Assembly: GCA_902774905.1 (NCBI GenBank)
Contig: CACYKF010000009.1
Location: forward strand, 1-53,106
Reading direction: 5' to 3'
Length of the DNA: 53,106 nt
Source of the DNA: an uncultured bacterium
GTDB taxonomy: Bacteria; Cyanobacteriota; Vampirovibrionia; Gastranaerophilales; Gastranaerophilaceae
This document shows positions 1 to 8,467 of the stretch, in pieces; the stretch's first letter is position 1, and every line of letters starts with the position of its first letter. Under the pieces are notes generated by a model. That model worked only from the letters and a program-made list of their open reading frames with translations. It did no database searches and had not been told where the DNA came from. The position numbers were made by a program, and so were the translations under genes.

Positions 1-431
1 GTTGGGGTAGAAACCCCAACTTACTTATTACTCAAAAAACGAGAATTTTGTCATTCTGAATTTATTTCAGAATCTTAAAATTCTCGTTTTTATATTTTTT
101 GTTGGGTTTCACCCAACATGCAAGCTCCATCACTATCATAGGCTTTTACAATAGTAGAAAGTAGTGTGGGCAAAATGTAATGTGCCCACAAAGATAATAA
201 AGATGGGCACGCTTTCGCTTTGCCCATCCTACATAACTTAAAAGCCTCATTTTTATTTTTTTGTTGGGTTTCACCCAACCTACAGGCTCTGCCGAAAAAA
301 ACAATTCCAGCCGTTTTAATTTGGTGCAAATAATTGCACCCTACTCACTATTTAATAATATGCAAGTTGGGCTTTCAGCCCAACAAATAAAATGTTGGGG
401 TAGAAACCCCAACTTACTTATTACTCAAAAA
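1..431. repeat. Cluster of GTTGGG palindromes and related intergenic repeats
   Basis: This stretch holds no convincing gene. The hairpin GTTGGGGtagaaaCCCCAAC followed by ttacttattactcaaaaaa occurs at 1-40 and again at about 393-431. A second palindrome, GTTGGGCTTTCAGCCCAAC, lies near 366-384 and a third, GTTGGGTTTCACCCAAC, near 101-117 and 263-279. A pair of TGGGCAC/TTTGCCCA arms lies near 205-230. A TGTCATTCTGAATTTATTTC repeat lies near 49-68. The first two hairpins recur side by side at 29821-29872. The overlapping reading frames here run through the palindromes and have no ribosome binding site, so I treat them as spurious. Confidence 0.75.
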
Positions 432-485
432 ATGAGTGAAGATTTTTATAATCTTATAAAAAATGATTTGATAAAAGTTTTGTAG

Positions 486-598
486 TATATTTGTCAAAAT
501 TAATTTGATTTTTTAGTATTTTTCACTTACATTAATATTAATTGTTGTTAAAAACAGCAGTTGTGGGTTTAATGAGACAAAAAGGAATAGGAGCGAGA
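486..598 (+). promoter_or_regulatory. Upstream region of the hydrogenase operon
   Basis: This AT-rich gap must carry the promoter for the hydrogenase genes. A possible pair is TTGATT near 505 and TACATT 17 nt downstream, matching consensus at four positions in the -10, so it is weak. A TAGGAG Shine-Dalgarno at 588-593 precedes the first gene. Confidence 0.3.
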
Positions 599-1096
599 AT
601 GATGGAAGACAATTCTCGTAAAATCGACACAAAGAAATTGGACTCAATTATTGAAGCCTGCGGCGGAGATAAGTCCCATTTAATTGCGATTTTACAAAAG
701 GTACAGGAAGAATACAAATATCTCCCTGAAGATGCACTAATTTACATTGGTACAAAGATAGAAGGCTTATCACCTGCAACCGTTTACGGTGTTGCAACAT
801 TTTATGCACAATTTTCTTTGGATCCGAAAGGTAAATACGAAATTAAAGTATGTGACGGAACAGCATGCCATGTTCGTGGTTCAATGCCTGTTTTGAACGC
901 AATCAAAGCACATTTAAAACTCGAAGACGGCAAAATGACAACATCTGACGGTTTATTCTCTTTGGAAACAGTCAGTTGCTTAGGTGCTTGCGGTCTTGCA
1001 CCGGTTTGCGTTATAAACGGTAAGGTTTATCCTCAGATGACATCTGATGCCGTTAAAATAGTTTTAGACACTCTTTTAAAACAGGAAAGAGGTTAA
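599..1096 (+). CDS. hydC: NADH-dependent [FeFe] hydrogenase subunit, NuoE/HydC-like
   Basis: This is a thioredoxin-fold [2Fe-2S] subunit of the NuoE/HndA/HydC family, 165 residues, close to the usual family length. The four cluster ligands are visible as Cys85 and Cys90 (C-x4-C) and Cys127 and Cys131 (C-x3-C). It passes electrons within the soluble hydrogenase complex encoded by the next two genes. The reading frame is open upstream to 542, but TAGGAG at 588-593 fits the ATG at 599 (or 602) and the family N-terminus begins here. It is the first gene of hydC-hydB-hydA; the next gene starts 4 nt after the stop. The gene order and the subunits are those of the electron-bifurcating type, which couples NADH and reduced ferredoxin oxidation to H2; that function is inferred. 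Confidence 0.9.
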   Translation: MMEDNSRKIDTKKLDSIIEACGGDKSHLIAILQKVQEEYKYLPEDALIYIGTKIEGLSPATVYGVATFYAQFSLDPKGKYEIKVCDGTACHVRGSMPVLNAIKAHLKLEDGKMTTSDGLFSLETVSCLGACGLAPVCVINGKVYPQMTSDAVKIVLDTLLKQERG

Positions 1097-1100
1097 TGAT

Positions 1101-2954
1101 ATGGCAAATTTAAACATTGATATTACAAAAGAGCAGGAAAATGCTCGTAACGAAATAAAAAAACAGGGCTTCCGAGTTCTTGTTTGCGCAGGTACAGGAT
1201 GTGTTGCAAACGGTTCTTTGCAAATTATTGAAAAATTTAAAGAACTTGGTGCAGATGTATCTGTTATGTCTGATTATGACAAAGTTACCATTGTACCGAC
1301 AGGATGCCATGGTTTCTGCGAACAGGGTGTTTTGGTTGTATTCCCTGATCTGGATTTAACTTATGTAAAAGTAAGACTTGATGATGTTGAAGAAATATAT
1401 GAAGCACTCAAAAATAATCAGGTTGTAGAAAGACTTTTATATACCGATCCTCACACAAACGAAAAAGTTCGCAAAAATGAGGATATTAATTTCTATGCAA
1501 AACAAACAAGAACCGCTCTTGCAAACTGCGGTGAAATGAACGCAGAAAGTATTGACGAAGCAATCGCTTTGCGTGCTTACGAGGCTTTATCAAAAGTTTT
1601 AACCGAAGGTAATCCTGATGCGGTTATTGATGAGATTATCAAATCAGGCTTGCGTGGTCGTGGCGGCGGCGGCTTCCCGACAGGTCAAAAATGGAAGTTC
1701 ACTGCAGCAAACAAAGGCGGAAAATCTTATGTAGTATGTAACGGTGACGAAGGTGATCCGGGTGCGTTTATGGATCGTTCCGTTATGGAAGGCGACCCTC
1801 ATAAACTACTTGAAGGTATTGCTATCGCTGCTTACGCAGTTGGTGCAGACGAAGCATATATTTATGTTCGTGCAGAATATCCGCTTGCAATTAAACGATT
1901 GAGAAAGGCTATTGCACAGGCAGAAGAAAGACATTTCTTAGGCGAAAACATTATGGGTTCAGGGTTTAACCTGACTATTCATATCAAAGAAGGTGCAGGA
2001 GCATTTGTTTGCGGTGAAGAAACAGCACTTATTGCCTCAATAGAAGGCGAAAGAGGTATGCCAAGACCAAAACCTCCATTCCCGGCGAATAAAGGTTTAT
2101 TTGGCAGACCGACATTAATTAATAATGTTGAAACACTTGCAAATGTACCTGTTATCATTTTAAAAGGTGCCGACTGGTTCAATTCAATGGGAACTGAAAC
2201 CTCAAAAGGCACAAAAACATTTGCACTAACAGGTGAAGTTAATAATACCGGTTTAATCGAAGTTCCTATGGGAACAACATTAAGAGAAATAGTATTTGAT
2301 ATCGGCGGCGGTATCAGAGGCGGAAAGAAGTTCAAAGCCGTACAGATAGGCGGCCCGTCAGGCGGATGTTTGACAGAAGAACATCTTGATATCCCAATGG
2401 ATTACGATAACCTTATCAAAGCGGGAGCAATGGTCGGTTCAGGCGGTCTTGTTGTTATGGCAGAAGACACCTGTATCGTAGAAGTTGCAAGATTCTTTAT
2501 GAACTTTACCCAAAACGAATCATGCGGCAAGTGCGTTCCTTGCAGAGAAGGTACAAAAAATATGCTGAAAATCCTGCAAAAAATCGTTGCAGGTAAGGCT
2601 ACAATGAAGGATTTGGATTTGCTGGAAGAAATCGCACACACTATTAAAGACGGTTCGTTGTGCGGTTTAGGTAAAACTGCTCCAAACCCTGTACTTTCAA
2701 CTCTAAAATATTTCAGAGATGAATATATTGCACACATCAAAGATCACAAATGTCCGGCAGGTGTTTGTACTGCAATGAAAAAGATTGTTATTCAGGAAGA
2801 TCTTTGTAAGGGTTGTACAAAATGTGCAAGAAATTGTCCGGTCGAAGCAATTTCAGGTGAAATTAAACAACCGCATCACATTGACCAGTCTAAATGTATT
2901 AAATGTGAGGCGTGTCTGAAAAATTGTCCGTTCAAGGCAATCGTTTTGGAATAA
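1101..2954 (+). CDS. hydB: [FeFe] hydrogenase flavoprotein subunit, NuoF/HydB-like
   Basis: This 617-residue protein is the FMN- and NAD(H)-binding subunit. In order it shows an N-terminal thioredoxin-like [2Fe-2S] domain (Cys29, Cys34, Cys69, Cys73), the NuoF FMN-binding loop GRGGGGFPTG near residue 186, an SLBB-type middle region, the NuoF [4Fe-4S] motif ESCGKCVPC near residue 475, and a C-terminal two-cluster ferredoxin with CKGCTKCARNC and CIKCEACLKNC in the last 60 residues. Both ends are extra relative to complex I NuoF, and they are typical of HydB/HndC in trimeric hydrogenases. The start follows a GGAAAGAGG site. Lying between HydC and HydA, it should be the hub where electrons from NADH and ferredoxin meet. 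Confidence 0.93.
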   Translation: MANLNIDITKEQENARNEIKKQGFRVLVCAGTGCVANGSLQIIEKFKELGADVSVMSDYDKVTIVPTGCHGFCEQGVLVVFPDLDLTYVKVRLDDVEEIYEALKNNQVVERLLYTDPHTNEKVRKNEDINFYAKQTRTALANCGEMNAESIDEAIALRAYEALSKVLTEGNPDAVIDEIIKSGLRGRGGGGFPTGQKWKFTAANKGGKSYVVCNGDEGDPGAFMDRSVMEGDPHKLLEGIAIAAYAVGADEAYIYVRAEYPLAIKRLRKAIAQAEERHFLGENIMGSGFNLTIHIKEGAGAFVCGEETALIASIEGERGMPRPKPPFPANKGLFGRPTLINNVETLANVPVIILKGADWFNSMGTETSKGTKTFALTGEVNNTGLIEVPMGTTLREIVFDIGGGIRGGKKFKAVQIGGPSGGCLTEEHLDIPMDYDNLIKAGAMVGSGGLVVMAEDTCIVEVARFFMNFTQNESCGKCVPCREGTKNMLKILQKIVAGKATMKDLDLLEEIAHTIKDGSLCGLGKTAPNPVLSTLKYFRDEYIAHIKDHKCPAGVCTAMKKIVIQEDLCKGCTKCARNCPVEAISGEIKQPHHIDQSKCIKCEACLKNCPFKAIVLE

Positions 2955-2970
2955 ATAAAGGAATAAAAAA

Positions 2971-4740
2971 ATGACAGAAGAAAATAAGAAAACATTAATA
3001 ATAGAAGGTAAAGAAGTTGAGTTTACGGACGAACCGAATTTGCTTGAAGTTATCAGAAAAGCAGGAATGAATGTTCCTACATTCTGTTACAGACCTGATT
3101 TGACTTCTTTCGGTGCCTGCAGAATGTGTGTTGTGGAAGTTGAATATCCAAACGGAAGAAAAATTATCAATTCATCCTGCACAATGCCTCCGGAAGCAAA
3201 TATTAAAGTATATTTAAATACTGAAAAAGTTCGCCGTATCAGAAAAACTGTTCTTGAATTGCTTCTTGCAAATCACGACAGAAAATGTTTAACCTGCGAC
3301 AAATCAGGCGACTGTGAACTTCAAAAATATGCAGAAGAATACAATATCAGAGATATTCGTTTCCCTGACAAATCAGAAAAAGAATATTTGCCTATAGACG
3401 ATTCCAGCCCGTCATTTGTTCGTGACCCGAATAAATGTATTCTTTGCGGTGCGTGTGTTCGTGCTTGCAGCGAATTTCAGGGACATTCGGTTTTAGGCTT
3501 TGCAAACAGAGGTTCTAAAACAAAAGTTCAGCCTCTAAACGGCAGACCAATCGGTCAGGTTGATTGTATAAACTGCGGTCAGTGCGTTGCAGTTTGTCCG
3601 ACAGGCGCCTTGACAATCAAAAACGAAGTCGATTTGGTTTGGGATGAAATCAACAATCCTGAAAAAACTGTTGTTGTTCAGATGGCTCCGTCTGTTCGTG
3701 TAGCATTAGGCGAAATGTTCGGACTTGAACCGGGTGAAAATACAATAGGGAAAATCAACGCTGCATTAAGAAGATTAGGTTTCAAATATGTATTTGATAC
3801 AAACTTCTCTGCAGACTTGACTATCACTGAAGAAGCAACTGAATTTTTGGAAAGATTAAAATCAGGACAAAACTTGCCTATATTTACCTCTTGCTGCCCT
3901 GCTTGGGTAAAATATTTGGAAACACTACATCCTGATATGCTGCATCATTTATCATCCTGTAAATCACCAATGAGTATGATGTCATCAACATTGATTGATT
4001 TGATGCCAAAATATTTTAATATTGAAAGAAAAGATCTTACAATTGTTGCTATTATGCCTTGTACCGCTAAAAAGTACGAAGCAAAACGCGAACAGTTATA
4101 CACAGATAACAGACCTGATACAGATATAGTCCTTACAACAAAAGAACTCGGTGCAATGATTAAAGGTGCAGGTATTGACTTTAAAAATATTGAACCGGAG
4201 CAACCTGATTCACCGTTTGGAGAATATTCAGGCGCAGGTACAATCTTTGGGGCATCAGGCGGGGTAGCAGAAGCCGCCGTAAGAACCGCTTACGAATATG
4301 CAACAGGCGAAGTTTTGAATGATGTTGATATCAAAGAAATCAGAGGAACTTCTAATCGTTCAAAAAGTGTTGAACTTGATATCAAAGGAACAAAAGTTGT
4401 TGTTCGTGTTGTTTCAACAATGGTTGAAGCAGAAAAAGCGATTAAAGAAATCAAAGATGGCACTGCTAACTTCCAGATGTTAGAAGTTATGGCTTGTCCG
4501 GGCGGTTGTATCAATGGCGGCGGTCAGCCAAACAGCCACAATGATTCGTCAATCAAAGGTAAACGCGCTTGCGGTTTATATAAGGAAGATAAAGAACTTC
4601 CGATTAGAAAGTCGCACATGAATCCATCTATTCAGAGACTTTATCAACAGGATTTTGAACATCCGGGTTCACACAAAGCCCACGAATTGTTGCACACAAC
4701 CTACCGTAATAAATACAACGGCTCATATAGAGATATTTAA
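2971..4740 (+). CDS. hydA: [FeFe] hydrogenase catalytic subunit
   Basis: This 589-residue protein is an M3-type [FeFe] hydrogenase. It begins with a plant-type [2Fe-2S] domain (Cys39, Cys50, Cys53), then the His-ligated [4Fe-4S] motif HDRKCLTCDKSGDC, then a two-cluster ferredoxin (CILCGACVRAC and CINCGQCVAVC). The H-cluster motifs are all intact: L1 TSCCPAW near residue 306, L2 MPCTAKKYE near 363 and L3 EVMACPGGCINGGGQP near 506. The C-terminus carries the small-subunit domain. All catalytic cysteines are present, so the enzyme should be active in H2 metabolism. An AAAGGA site precedes the ATG. No maturation genes (hydE, hydF, hydG) are in the window. A terminator follows at 4767. Confidence 0.96.
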   Translation: MTEENKKTLIIEGKEVEFTDEPNLLEVIRKAGMNVPTFCYRPDLTSFGACRMCVVEVEYPNGRKIINSSCTMPPEANIKVYLNTEKVRRIRKTVLELLLANHDRKCLTCDKSGDCELQKYAEEYNIRDIRFPDKSEKEYLPIDDSSPSFVRDPNKCILCGACVRACSEFQGHSVLGFANRGSKTKVQPLNGRPIGQVDCINCGQCVAVCPTGALTIKNEVDLVWDEINNPEKTVVVQMAPSVRVALGEMFGLEPGENTIGKINAALRRLGFKYVFDTNFSADLTITEEATEFLERLKSGQNLPIFTSCCPAWVKYLETLHPDMLHHLSSCKSPMSMMSSTLIDLMPKYFNIERKDLTIVAIMPCTAKKYEAKREQLYTDNRPDTDIVLTTKELGAMIKGAGIDFKNIEPEQPDSPFGEYSGAGTIFGASGGVAEAAVRTAYEYATGEVLNDVDIKEIRGTSNRSKSVELDIKGTKVVVRVVSTMVEAEKAIKEIKDGTANFQMLEVMACPGGCINGGGQPNSHNDSSIKGKRACGLYKEDKELPIRKSHMNPSIQRLYQQDFEHPGSHKAHELLHTTYRNKYNGSYRDI

Positions 4741-4766
4741 TTAAACATTAAATATTATTAATTTAT

Positions 4767-4803
4767 AAAGCGTGAATTTTATATACATAAAATTCACGCT
4801 TTT
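4767..4803 (+). terminator. Terminator of the hydrogenase operon
   Basis: A near-perfect hairpin with arms AAGCGTGAATTTTA and TAAAATTCACGCTT ends in TTTT, 26 nt after the hydA stop. It would also work on the other strand for the converging small gene. Confidence 0.85.
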
Positions 4804-4834
4804 GCATACTAATATATCTTACATATAGCAAATT

Positions 4835-5179
4835 TTATTTAGATTTTTTCCCGACAGAATAATTTGCATGAATATAATCCGGAGAATTCGGATCATAAAT
4901 ATTTGTTTCACGAATAAATTTTTCTTTTTCTTTTAATGTTTTTGCATCTATACCTTTATTTTCGGCTTTCTCAGTAAAAAATTCTCCTACACCTTTGATA
5001 AGACTTTTAAATTTATTCAACATTTTTTCAGTTGTTGTCATCAATTTTGAACTATTGTCTGAAACAGGTTTTCCTTCAGATGCAAATCTCTTTTCTGTCA
5101 TTGAAAACGAGCGACTTGCTTTACTTTTATTTAATTTGATATTCTTTTTTGGAAATACATTTACTATTTTTGAAATCAT
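4835..5179 (-). CDS. Small basic protein of unknown function
   Basis: I do not recognise this 114-residue protein. It is rich in Lys and Ser, has no signal peptide or membrane segment, and contains a predicted amphipathic stretch in the middle (around residues 50-75, with KFKSLIKGVGEFF). The ATG is preceded by GAAAGG at a good distance, which supports translation. It lies alone between two terminators, converging on the hydrogenase operon. A role in the cytoplasm is possible, but nothing in the sequence assigns one. Confidence 0.6.
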   Translation of the reverse strand: MISKIVNVFPKKNIKLNKSKASRSFSMTEKRFASEGKPVSDNSSKLMTTTEKMLNKFKSLIKGVGEFFTEKAENKGIDAKTLKEKEKFIRETNIYDPNSPDYIHANYSVGKKSK

Positions 5180-5274
5180 TTACAAACCTTTCAATTTTCT
5201 GCCACACAAAAAGTTATAAAATAAAAAGACAAAAAATATTGCTGTTATCTAAACATAACTTTACAATCCGTAAT

Positions 5275-5304
5275 AAAAGACCTTTCGCAAAACGAAAGGT
5301 CTTT
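5275..5304 (-). terminator. Terminator downstream of the OmpH-like gene
   Basis: Perfect arms AAAGACCTTTCG and CGAAAGGTCTTT with a short loop lie 21 nt beyond the stop codon of the OmpH-like gene; on the minus strand the hairpin runs into TTTTATT. Confidence 0.8.
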
Positions 5305-5325
5305 ACAAATAATTTTTCTTAAAAA

Positions 5326-5781
5326 CTATTTGATAATTTTAGCAACTTCATCAGTTATATCTTTACCGCCGTAAAGAACAATACCTTTGCTCAATACAAC
5401 ATCATAACCATCTGCTTTTGCTTTTGCTGCAATTTGAGCAGAAATAGATTCATCAATTGCTTTCAATTTTGCAGCGTAATCAGCATCCATTTTTTCTTTC
5501 TTAGCCTGCAATTCTTTGTTGTACTTTTCTTCTGCAGCCTGTTTTTTCTTAGCATCAGAAATTGAAGCGACATCTTTTCTTGCTTTTTCAATAAATTTTA
5601 CAATTTCCTGAGCTTTAGCCTGCTGGTCTTTTTTCAAAGCCTGAACCTGCGCTGAAGCATTTACAACAACAGGTACATCTACTATAGCAACTGAAAAATC
5701 AGCCGCTTTAACAGCAGAACCAAATGTTAATCCACCCAATAATAAAGCAGTAACTGCTAATGTTCTCAATGATTTTTTCAT
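5326..5781 (-). CDS. OmpH/Skp family periplasmic chaperone
   Basis: This 151-residue protein has a clear Sec signal peptide (MKKSLRTLAVTALLLGGLTF, cleavage likely after VKA) followed by the Skp layout: a short beta segment (VAIVDVPVVV), a long charged Lys/Ala-rich coiled coil at about residues 45-115, and a C-terminal beta segment (VVLSKGIVLYGG). Skp-like proteins hold unfolded outer-membrane proteins in the periplasm, so the gene is good evidence for an outer membrane. The start follows AAGGAGAG. It is divergent from the TpsB-like outer-membrane locus, whose product is a plausible client. Confidence 0.85.
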   Translation of the reverse strand: MKKSLRTLAVTALLLGGLTFGSAVKAADFSVAIVDVPVVVNASAQVQALKKDQQAKAQEIVKFIEKARKDVASISDAKKKQAAEEKYNKELQAKKEKMDADYAAKLKAIDESISAQIAAKAKADGYDVVLSKGIVLYGGKDITDEVAKIIK

Positions 5782-5872
5782 AATAAACTCTCCTTATTGA
5801 CTAATATATACTACCACAAATGTATATTTTTATCCAGTCTTCATCCGTTTGATTGATATTTTTGTAACATTC

Positions 5873-5901
5873 TTTACATGGGTTGATTAATTTAATATAA
5901 T
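5873..5901 (+). promoter_or_regulatory. Promoter for the TpsB-like locus
   Basis: TTTACA at 5873-5878 and TATAAT at 5896-5901 are separated by exactly 17 nt. Transcription would start near 5908, giving a leader of about 135 nt before the first ATG. The leader contains a hairpin with arms ATTTTTACA and TGTAAAAAT near 5929-5953. Confidence 0.65.
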
Positions 5902-6000
5902 TTCATTAGTGGCAAATAATATTTTTACAGGTTTTTGTAAAAATGTTGTAATATAAAGTTCTTATTTATTTTATTTGTAAGACAATATACTTAAAGATAT

Positions 6001-6016
6001 ACAACTGGATATATAA
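6001..6016 (+). repeat. 16-bp direct repeat, copy 1 (upstream of short secreted protein)
   Basis: ACAACTGGATATATAA occurs here and at 6346-6361, each copy a short way upstream of a start codon with similar spacing. This copy contains TATAAT at 6012-6017, so it could be a promoter element, or a leftover of tandem gene duplication. Confidence 0.7.
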
Positions 6017-6042
6017 TTTAATAGTAGAAAGTGAATAGGATA

Positions 6043-6339
6043 ATGGAAAAAGTTAACATTTTGAAAAAGTTACTCGGTTTAGTTACACCTGTATTCGTTT
6101 GCACCCTTTTAACATTGATGCCTGCATCAGCAGATATGGTATCAAATGCAGGTTTAATTCCGGCAGGATTTGGGTACACTCACGGCAGAATACCTGTTGT
6201 TAAATCAACGGGCAGACCTGAAATCCACGATGCCGCAATCATGAGATATGACAAAAACAGCCGTATCAAAGATGACGGGGATGAAGAAAATTCAGGTAAT
6301 CAACAAGGCAATACCTACGAAAACAGGCAACAATTTTAA
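6043..6339 (+). CDS. Short secreted protein related to the N-terminus of the adjacent TpsB-like protein
   Basis: This 98-residue protein has a signal peptide (ending near PASA) and then a hydrophilic segment. It resembles the first 70 residues of the next gene: both have a signal peptide followed by a segment of the form HDxxxxxxDKxSR (HDAAIMRYDKNSR here, HDRDMINFDKSSR there). The start at 6043 is chosen because its upstream bases align with those before the next gene (aaagtgaataggata versus aaaggtgaaaagata); an in-frame GTG at 6031 is the alternative. No POTRA or barrel follows. It may be a partial duplicate retained as a small periplasmic protein. Function unknown. Confidence 0.6.
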   Translation: MEKVNILKKLLGLVTPVFVCTLLTLMPASADMVSNAGLIPAGFGYTHGRIPVVKSTGRPEIHDAAIMRYDKNSRIKDDGDEENSGNQQGNTYENRQQF

Positions 6340-6345
6340 ATAAAC

Positions 6346-6361
6346 ACAACTGGATATATAA
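6346..6361 (+). repeat. 16-bp direct repeat, copy 2 (upstream of TpsB-like gene)
   Basis: Second copy of ACAACTGGATATATAA, 18 nt before the TpsB-like ATG and overlapping no coding region. Confidence 0.7.
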
Positions 6362-6379
6362 AATAAAGGTGAAAAGATA

Positions 6380-8344
6380 ATGAAAAGATTAGGAAAATTA
6401 AGAACATTCTTTGGTGTAGCAATGGTTGCATCTGTTTGTTGTATTCTTTCATCCTTACCGGCAAATGCGGCAGGAATGGATGTATACAATCAGGCTAAAT
6501 TTGAACAAGGCGCATCAACGCAGCACGACAGGGATATGATAAATTTTGACAAAAGCAGTCGAGAAGAAGCAGTTGATTATAACAAGTATAATCAAAGACG
6601 CTACGGCACGGGTGGAAGCGCAGTAACAAACTCTGCAACACCAAATAATGATTATATGAAAGCAACAATTGATGAAATCGGGACAAAAGGGGTTTACATC
6701 AATTCTATTGAGGTTTCGCCGTCTGAAATTTTATCAAGAGATGAAATTAATGGTGTAATCGGTCAATATGTTGGTAAGAATGTATTTATGAGCGATATTC
6801 AGGAAGCAATCAACGGACTTAACAAATTGTATGCCGAAAAAGGCTATGTTACCGCAAGAGCATATTTACCTGAACAAACCGTTTCAAACGGAAACATCAA
6901 AATTGAACTTATTGAAAGTAAAATCGGTAAAGTTACCGTTACAAATAACAGATATACAACAAGTAACTACATCTTGAAGCGTATGCCGGAAAAATCAGGT
7001 CAATTATTTGACATTGTTGATTTGGAAAAAGATGTTTTGGACTTTAACAGATACCACGATGGCGTAAACCTTAGTGCAAATCTTAAAGCAGGTGAAACTC
7101 CGGGAACAACCGATATCGAATTGACTGCGCAGGAAACATTCCCATTACACATTATCGGTATGATGGACAACGCAGGTCGTAAATCAACAGGTGTTTTAAG
7201 AGGTGGTCCTGCTATCGTTGTAGATTCTTTGTTCCACCAAAGAGACCAAATGTCAATCGGTTCATACTTCTCAAGAGGTGCAACAAGCCCGTTCTTTGAT
7301 TACAGTATTCCTGTTAACAAAAAAGACGGTCGTGTAGGGTTTTCATTCTCCTCCACATTCTCAAGAGTTGTAAACGGTGGTGAAGTACTTAACAGATTAG
7401 GTTTGAGAAGTAACTCTTATGTATACAGTTTGTACTATGACCAGCCAATCGTAAGAACAAGAGGCTTTGAATTCAAGACTTACGCAGCAATGAACTACAA
7501 GCGTTCAAGAACATGGTCTAAATATGATGATATTTTAGGACCTTATGGATTTAATAAATTAACCCAGATTACAAGCCTTGATGCAGGTTTCAATTTGAGA
7601 AAAGACACAAAATACGGTATTTGGTATTTGAATCAAATGGCAAGTATGGCATTTCCTATATTTGACAGCGAATCCTGCTACTTCAAATATTCCGGAAGTG
7701 TGTTAAGATTACACGATTTCTCTCACGGCTTTATCGGTCAATTGAGAGCAAATTACCAAATTATACCTAACAACAAACACATACCTTATATGGACTTGTT
7801 CCAAACAGGTGGTTTGGCAACAGTAAGAGGTTACTCTGAAGGTATAATGATGGGTAAAAACGGATATATGGTCAGTGGTGAATTGATGTTCCCGCTATTA
7901 CCAAGAACAATAACAACAAAAGACGGCAGAACTCGTAACTTCATAGGCAACTACATTAAAGGTGCTGTATTTGCGGATACTGCAGGTGTTTTCCCTGTTC
8001 ACAGAGAAGATTATCTTGAAAGTTACTTTGTTGCATCAATCGGTATGGGTTTAAGAGTTCAATTACCGGGCGATTTAAGTGCGAGATTATATTGGGGCTT
8101 CCCATTAGTTAACAACAAGTACGAAACTGACAGAAAAATGGGAAGATTCCATTTTGAATTAACAGTAGAACCTGACTTAGACAGATTACTTGCAAAAAGA
8201 CAAAAGGCTCCTGTCGTAGCACCACCTGCTCCGGAACCTGTTGCAGAACCGGAGCCGGAATTACCGCCAATGGAATTACCTAATAACTATGATGATGTCA
8301 GACACTATGACTACATGTTAGACGGAAGTGCAACAGCATTATAA
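6380..8344 (+). CDS. Outer-membrane beta-barrel with POTRA domain, TpsB/ShlB/FhaC family
   Basis: This 654-residue protein has a signal peptide (cleavage near PANAA), a linker, and a POTRA segment at about residues 95-235 (VYINSIEVSPSEIL, then YAEKGYVTARAYLP, then IKIELIESKIGKV). The rest is beta-barrel, with many alternating Tyr/Ser/Arg strands. The family signature of the lumen loop, VRGY, is present in GGLATVRGYSEG near residue 487. TpsB proteins move large passenger proteins across the outer membrane. No TpsA-like passenger is next to it. Oddly, the barrel is followed by about 45 extra residues rich in Pro and Glu (PAPEPVAEPEPELPP), whereas family members normally end with the last strand. 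AAAGGTG precedes the ATG. Confidence 0.88.
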   Translation: MKRLGKLRTFFGVAMVASVCCILSSLPANAAGMDVYNQAKFEQGASTQHDRDMINFDKSSREEAVDYNKYNQRRYGTGGSAVTNSATPNNDYMKATIDEIGTKGVYINSIEVSPSEILSRDEINGVIGQYVGKNVFMSDIQEAINGLNKLYAEKGYVTARAYLPEQTVSNGNIKIELIESKIGKVTVTNNRYTTSNYILKRMPEKSGQLFDIVDLEKDVLDFNRYHDGVNLSANLKAGETPGTTDIELTAQETFPLHIIGMMDNAGRKSTGVLRGGPAIVVDSLFHQRDQMSIGSYFSRGATSPFFDYSIPVNKKDGRVGFSFSSTFSRVVNGGEVLNRLGLRSNSYVYSLYYDQPIVRTRGFEFKTYAAMNYKRSRTWSKYDDILGPYGFNKLTQITSLDAGFNLRKDTKYGIWYLNQMASMAFPIFDSESCYFKYSGSVLRLHDFSHGFIGQLRANYQIIPNNKHIPYMDLFQTGGLATVRGYSEGIMMGKNGYMVSGELMFPLLPRTITTKDGRTRNFIGNYIKGAVFADTAGVFPVHREDYLESYFVASIGMGLRVQLPGDLSARLYWGFPLVNNKYETDRKMGRFHFELTVEPDLDRLLAKRQKAPVVAPPAPEPVAEPEPELPPMELPNNYDDVRHYDYMLDGSATAL

Positions 8345-8373
8345 TAAAAATAATGTAATATAAAATGATAAAG

Positions 8374-8409
8374 CAAAAGTCGTGATTATAAGTCACGGCT
8401 TTTGTTTTT
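8374..8409 (+). terminator. Terminator after TpsB-like gene
   Basis: Arms CAAAAGTCGTGA and TCACGGCTTTTG form a hairpin with one G-T pair, followed by TTTTTG. Confidence 0.85.
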
Positions 8410-8432
8410 GTAGAAAATATCAAATAAAAATA

Positions 8433-8467
8433 TAGACTTTAATTATTCATACTGATAAAATGTATTT
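8433..8467 (+). promoter_or_regulatory. Promoter placing the start at the receiver-domain ATG
   Basis: TAGACT at 8433-8438, 17-nt spacer, TAAAAT at 8456-8461, then 6 nt to the ATG at 8468. There is no Shine-Dalgarno, so the transcript is predicted to be leaderless. Confidence 0.6.

Noticed and set aside
1-431. CRISPR array, because of repeated hairpins at the left end
   Set aside because: The repeats are irregular in spacing and type and there are no uniform spacers; no cas genes are in the window.
90-485. Two overlapping reading frames at the left edge
   Set aside because: They read through palindromic repeats, lack ribosome binding sites and have no coherent protein features.
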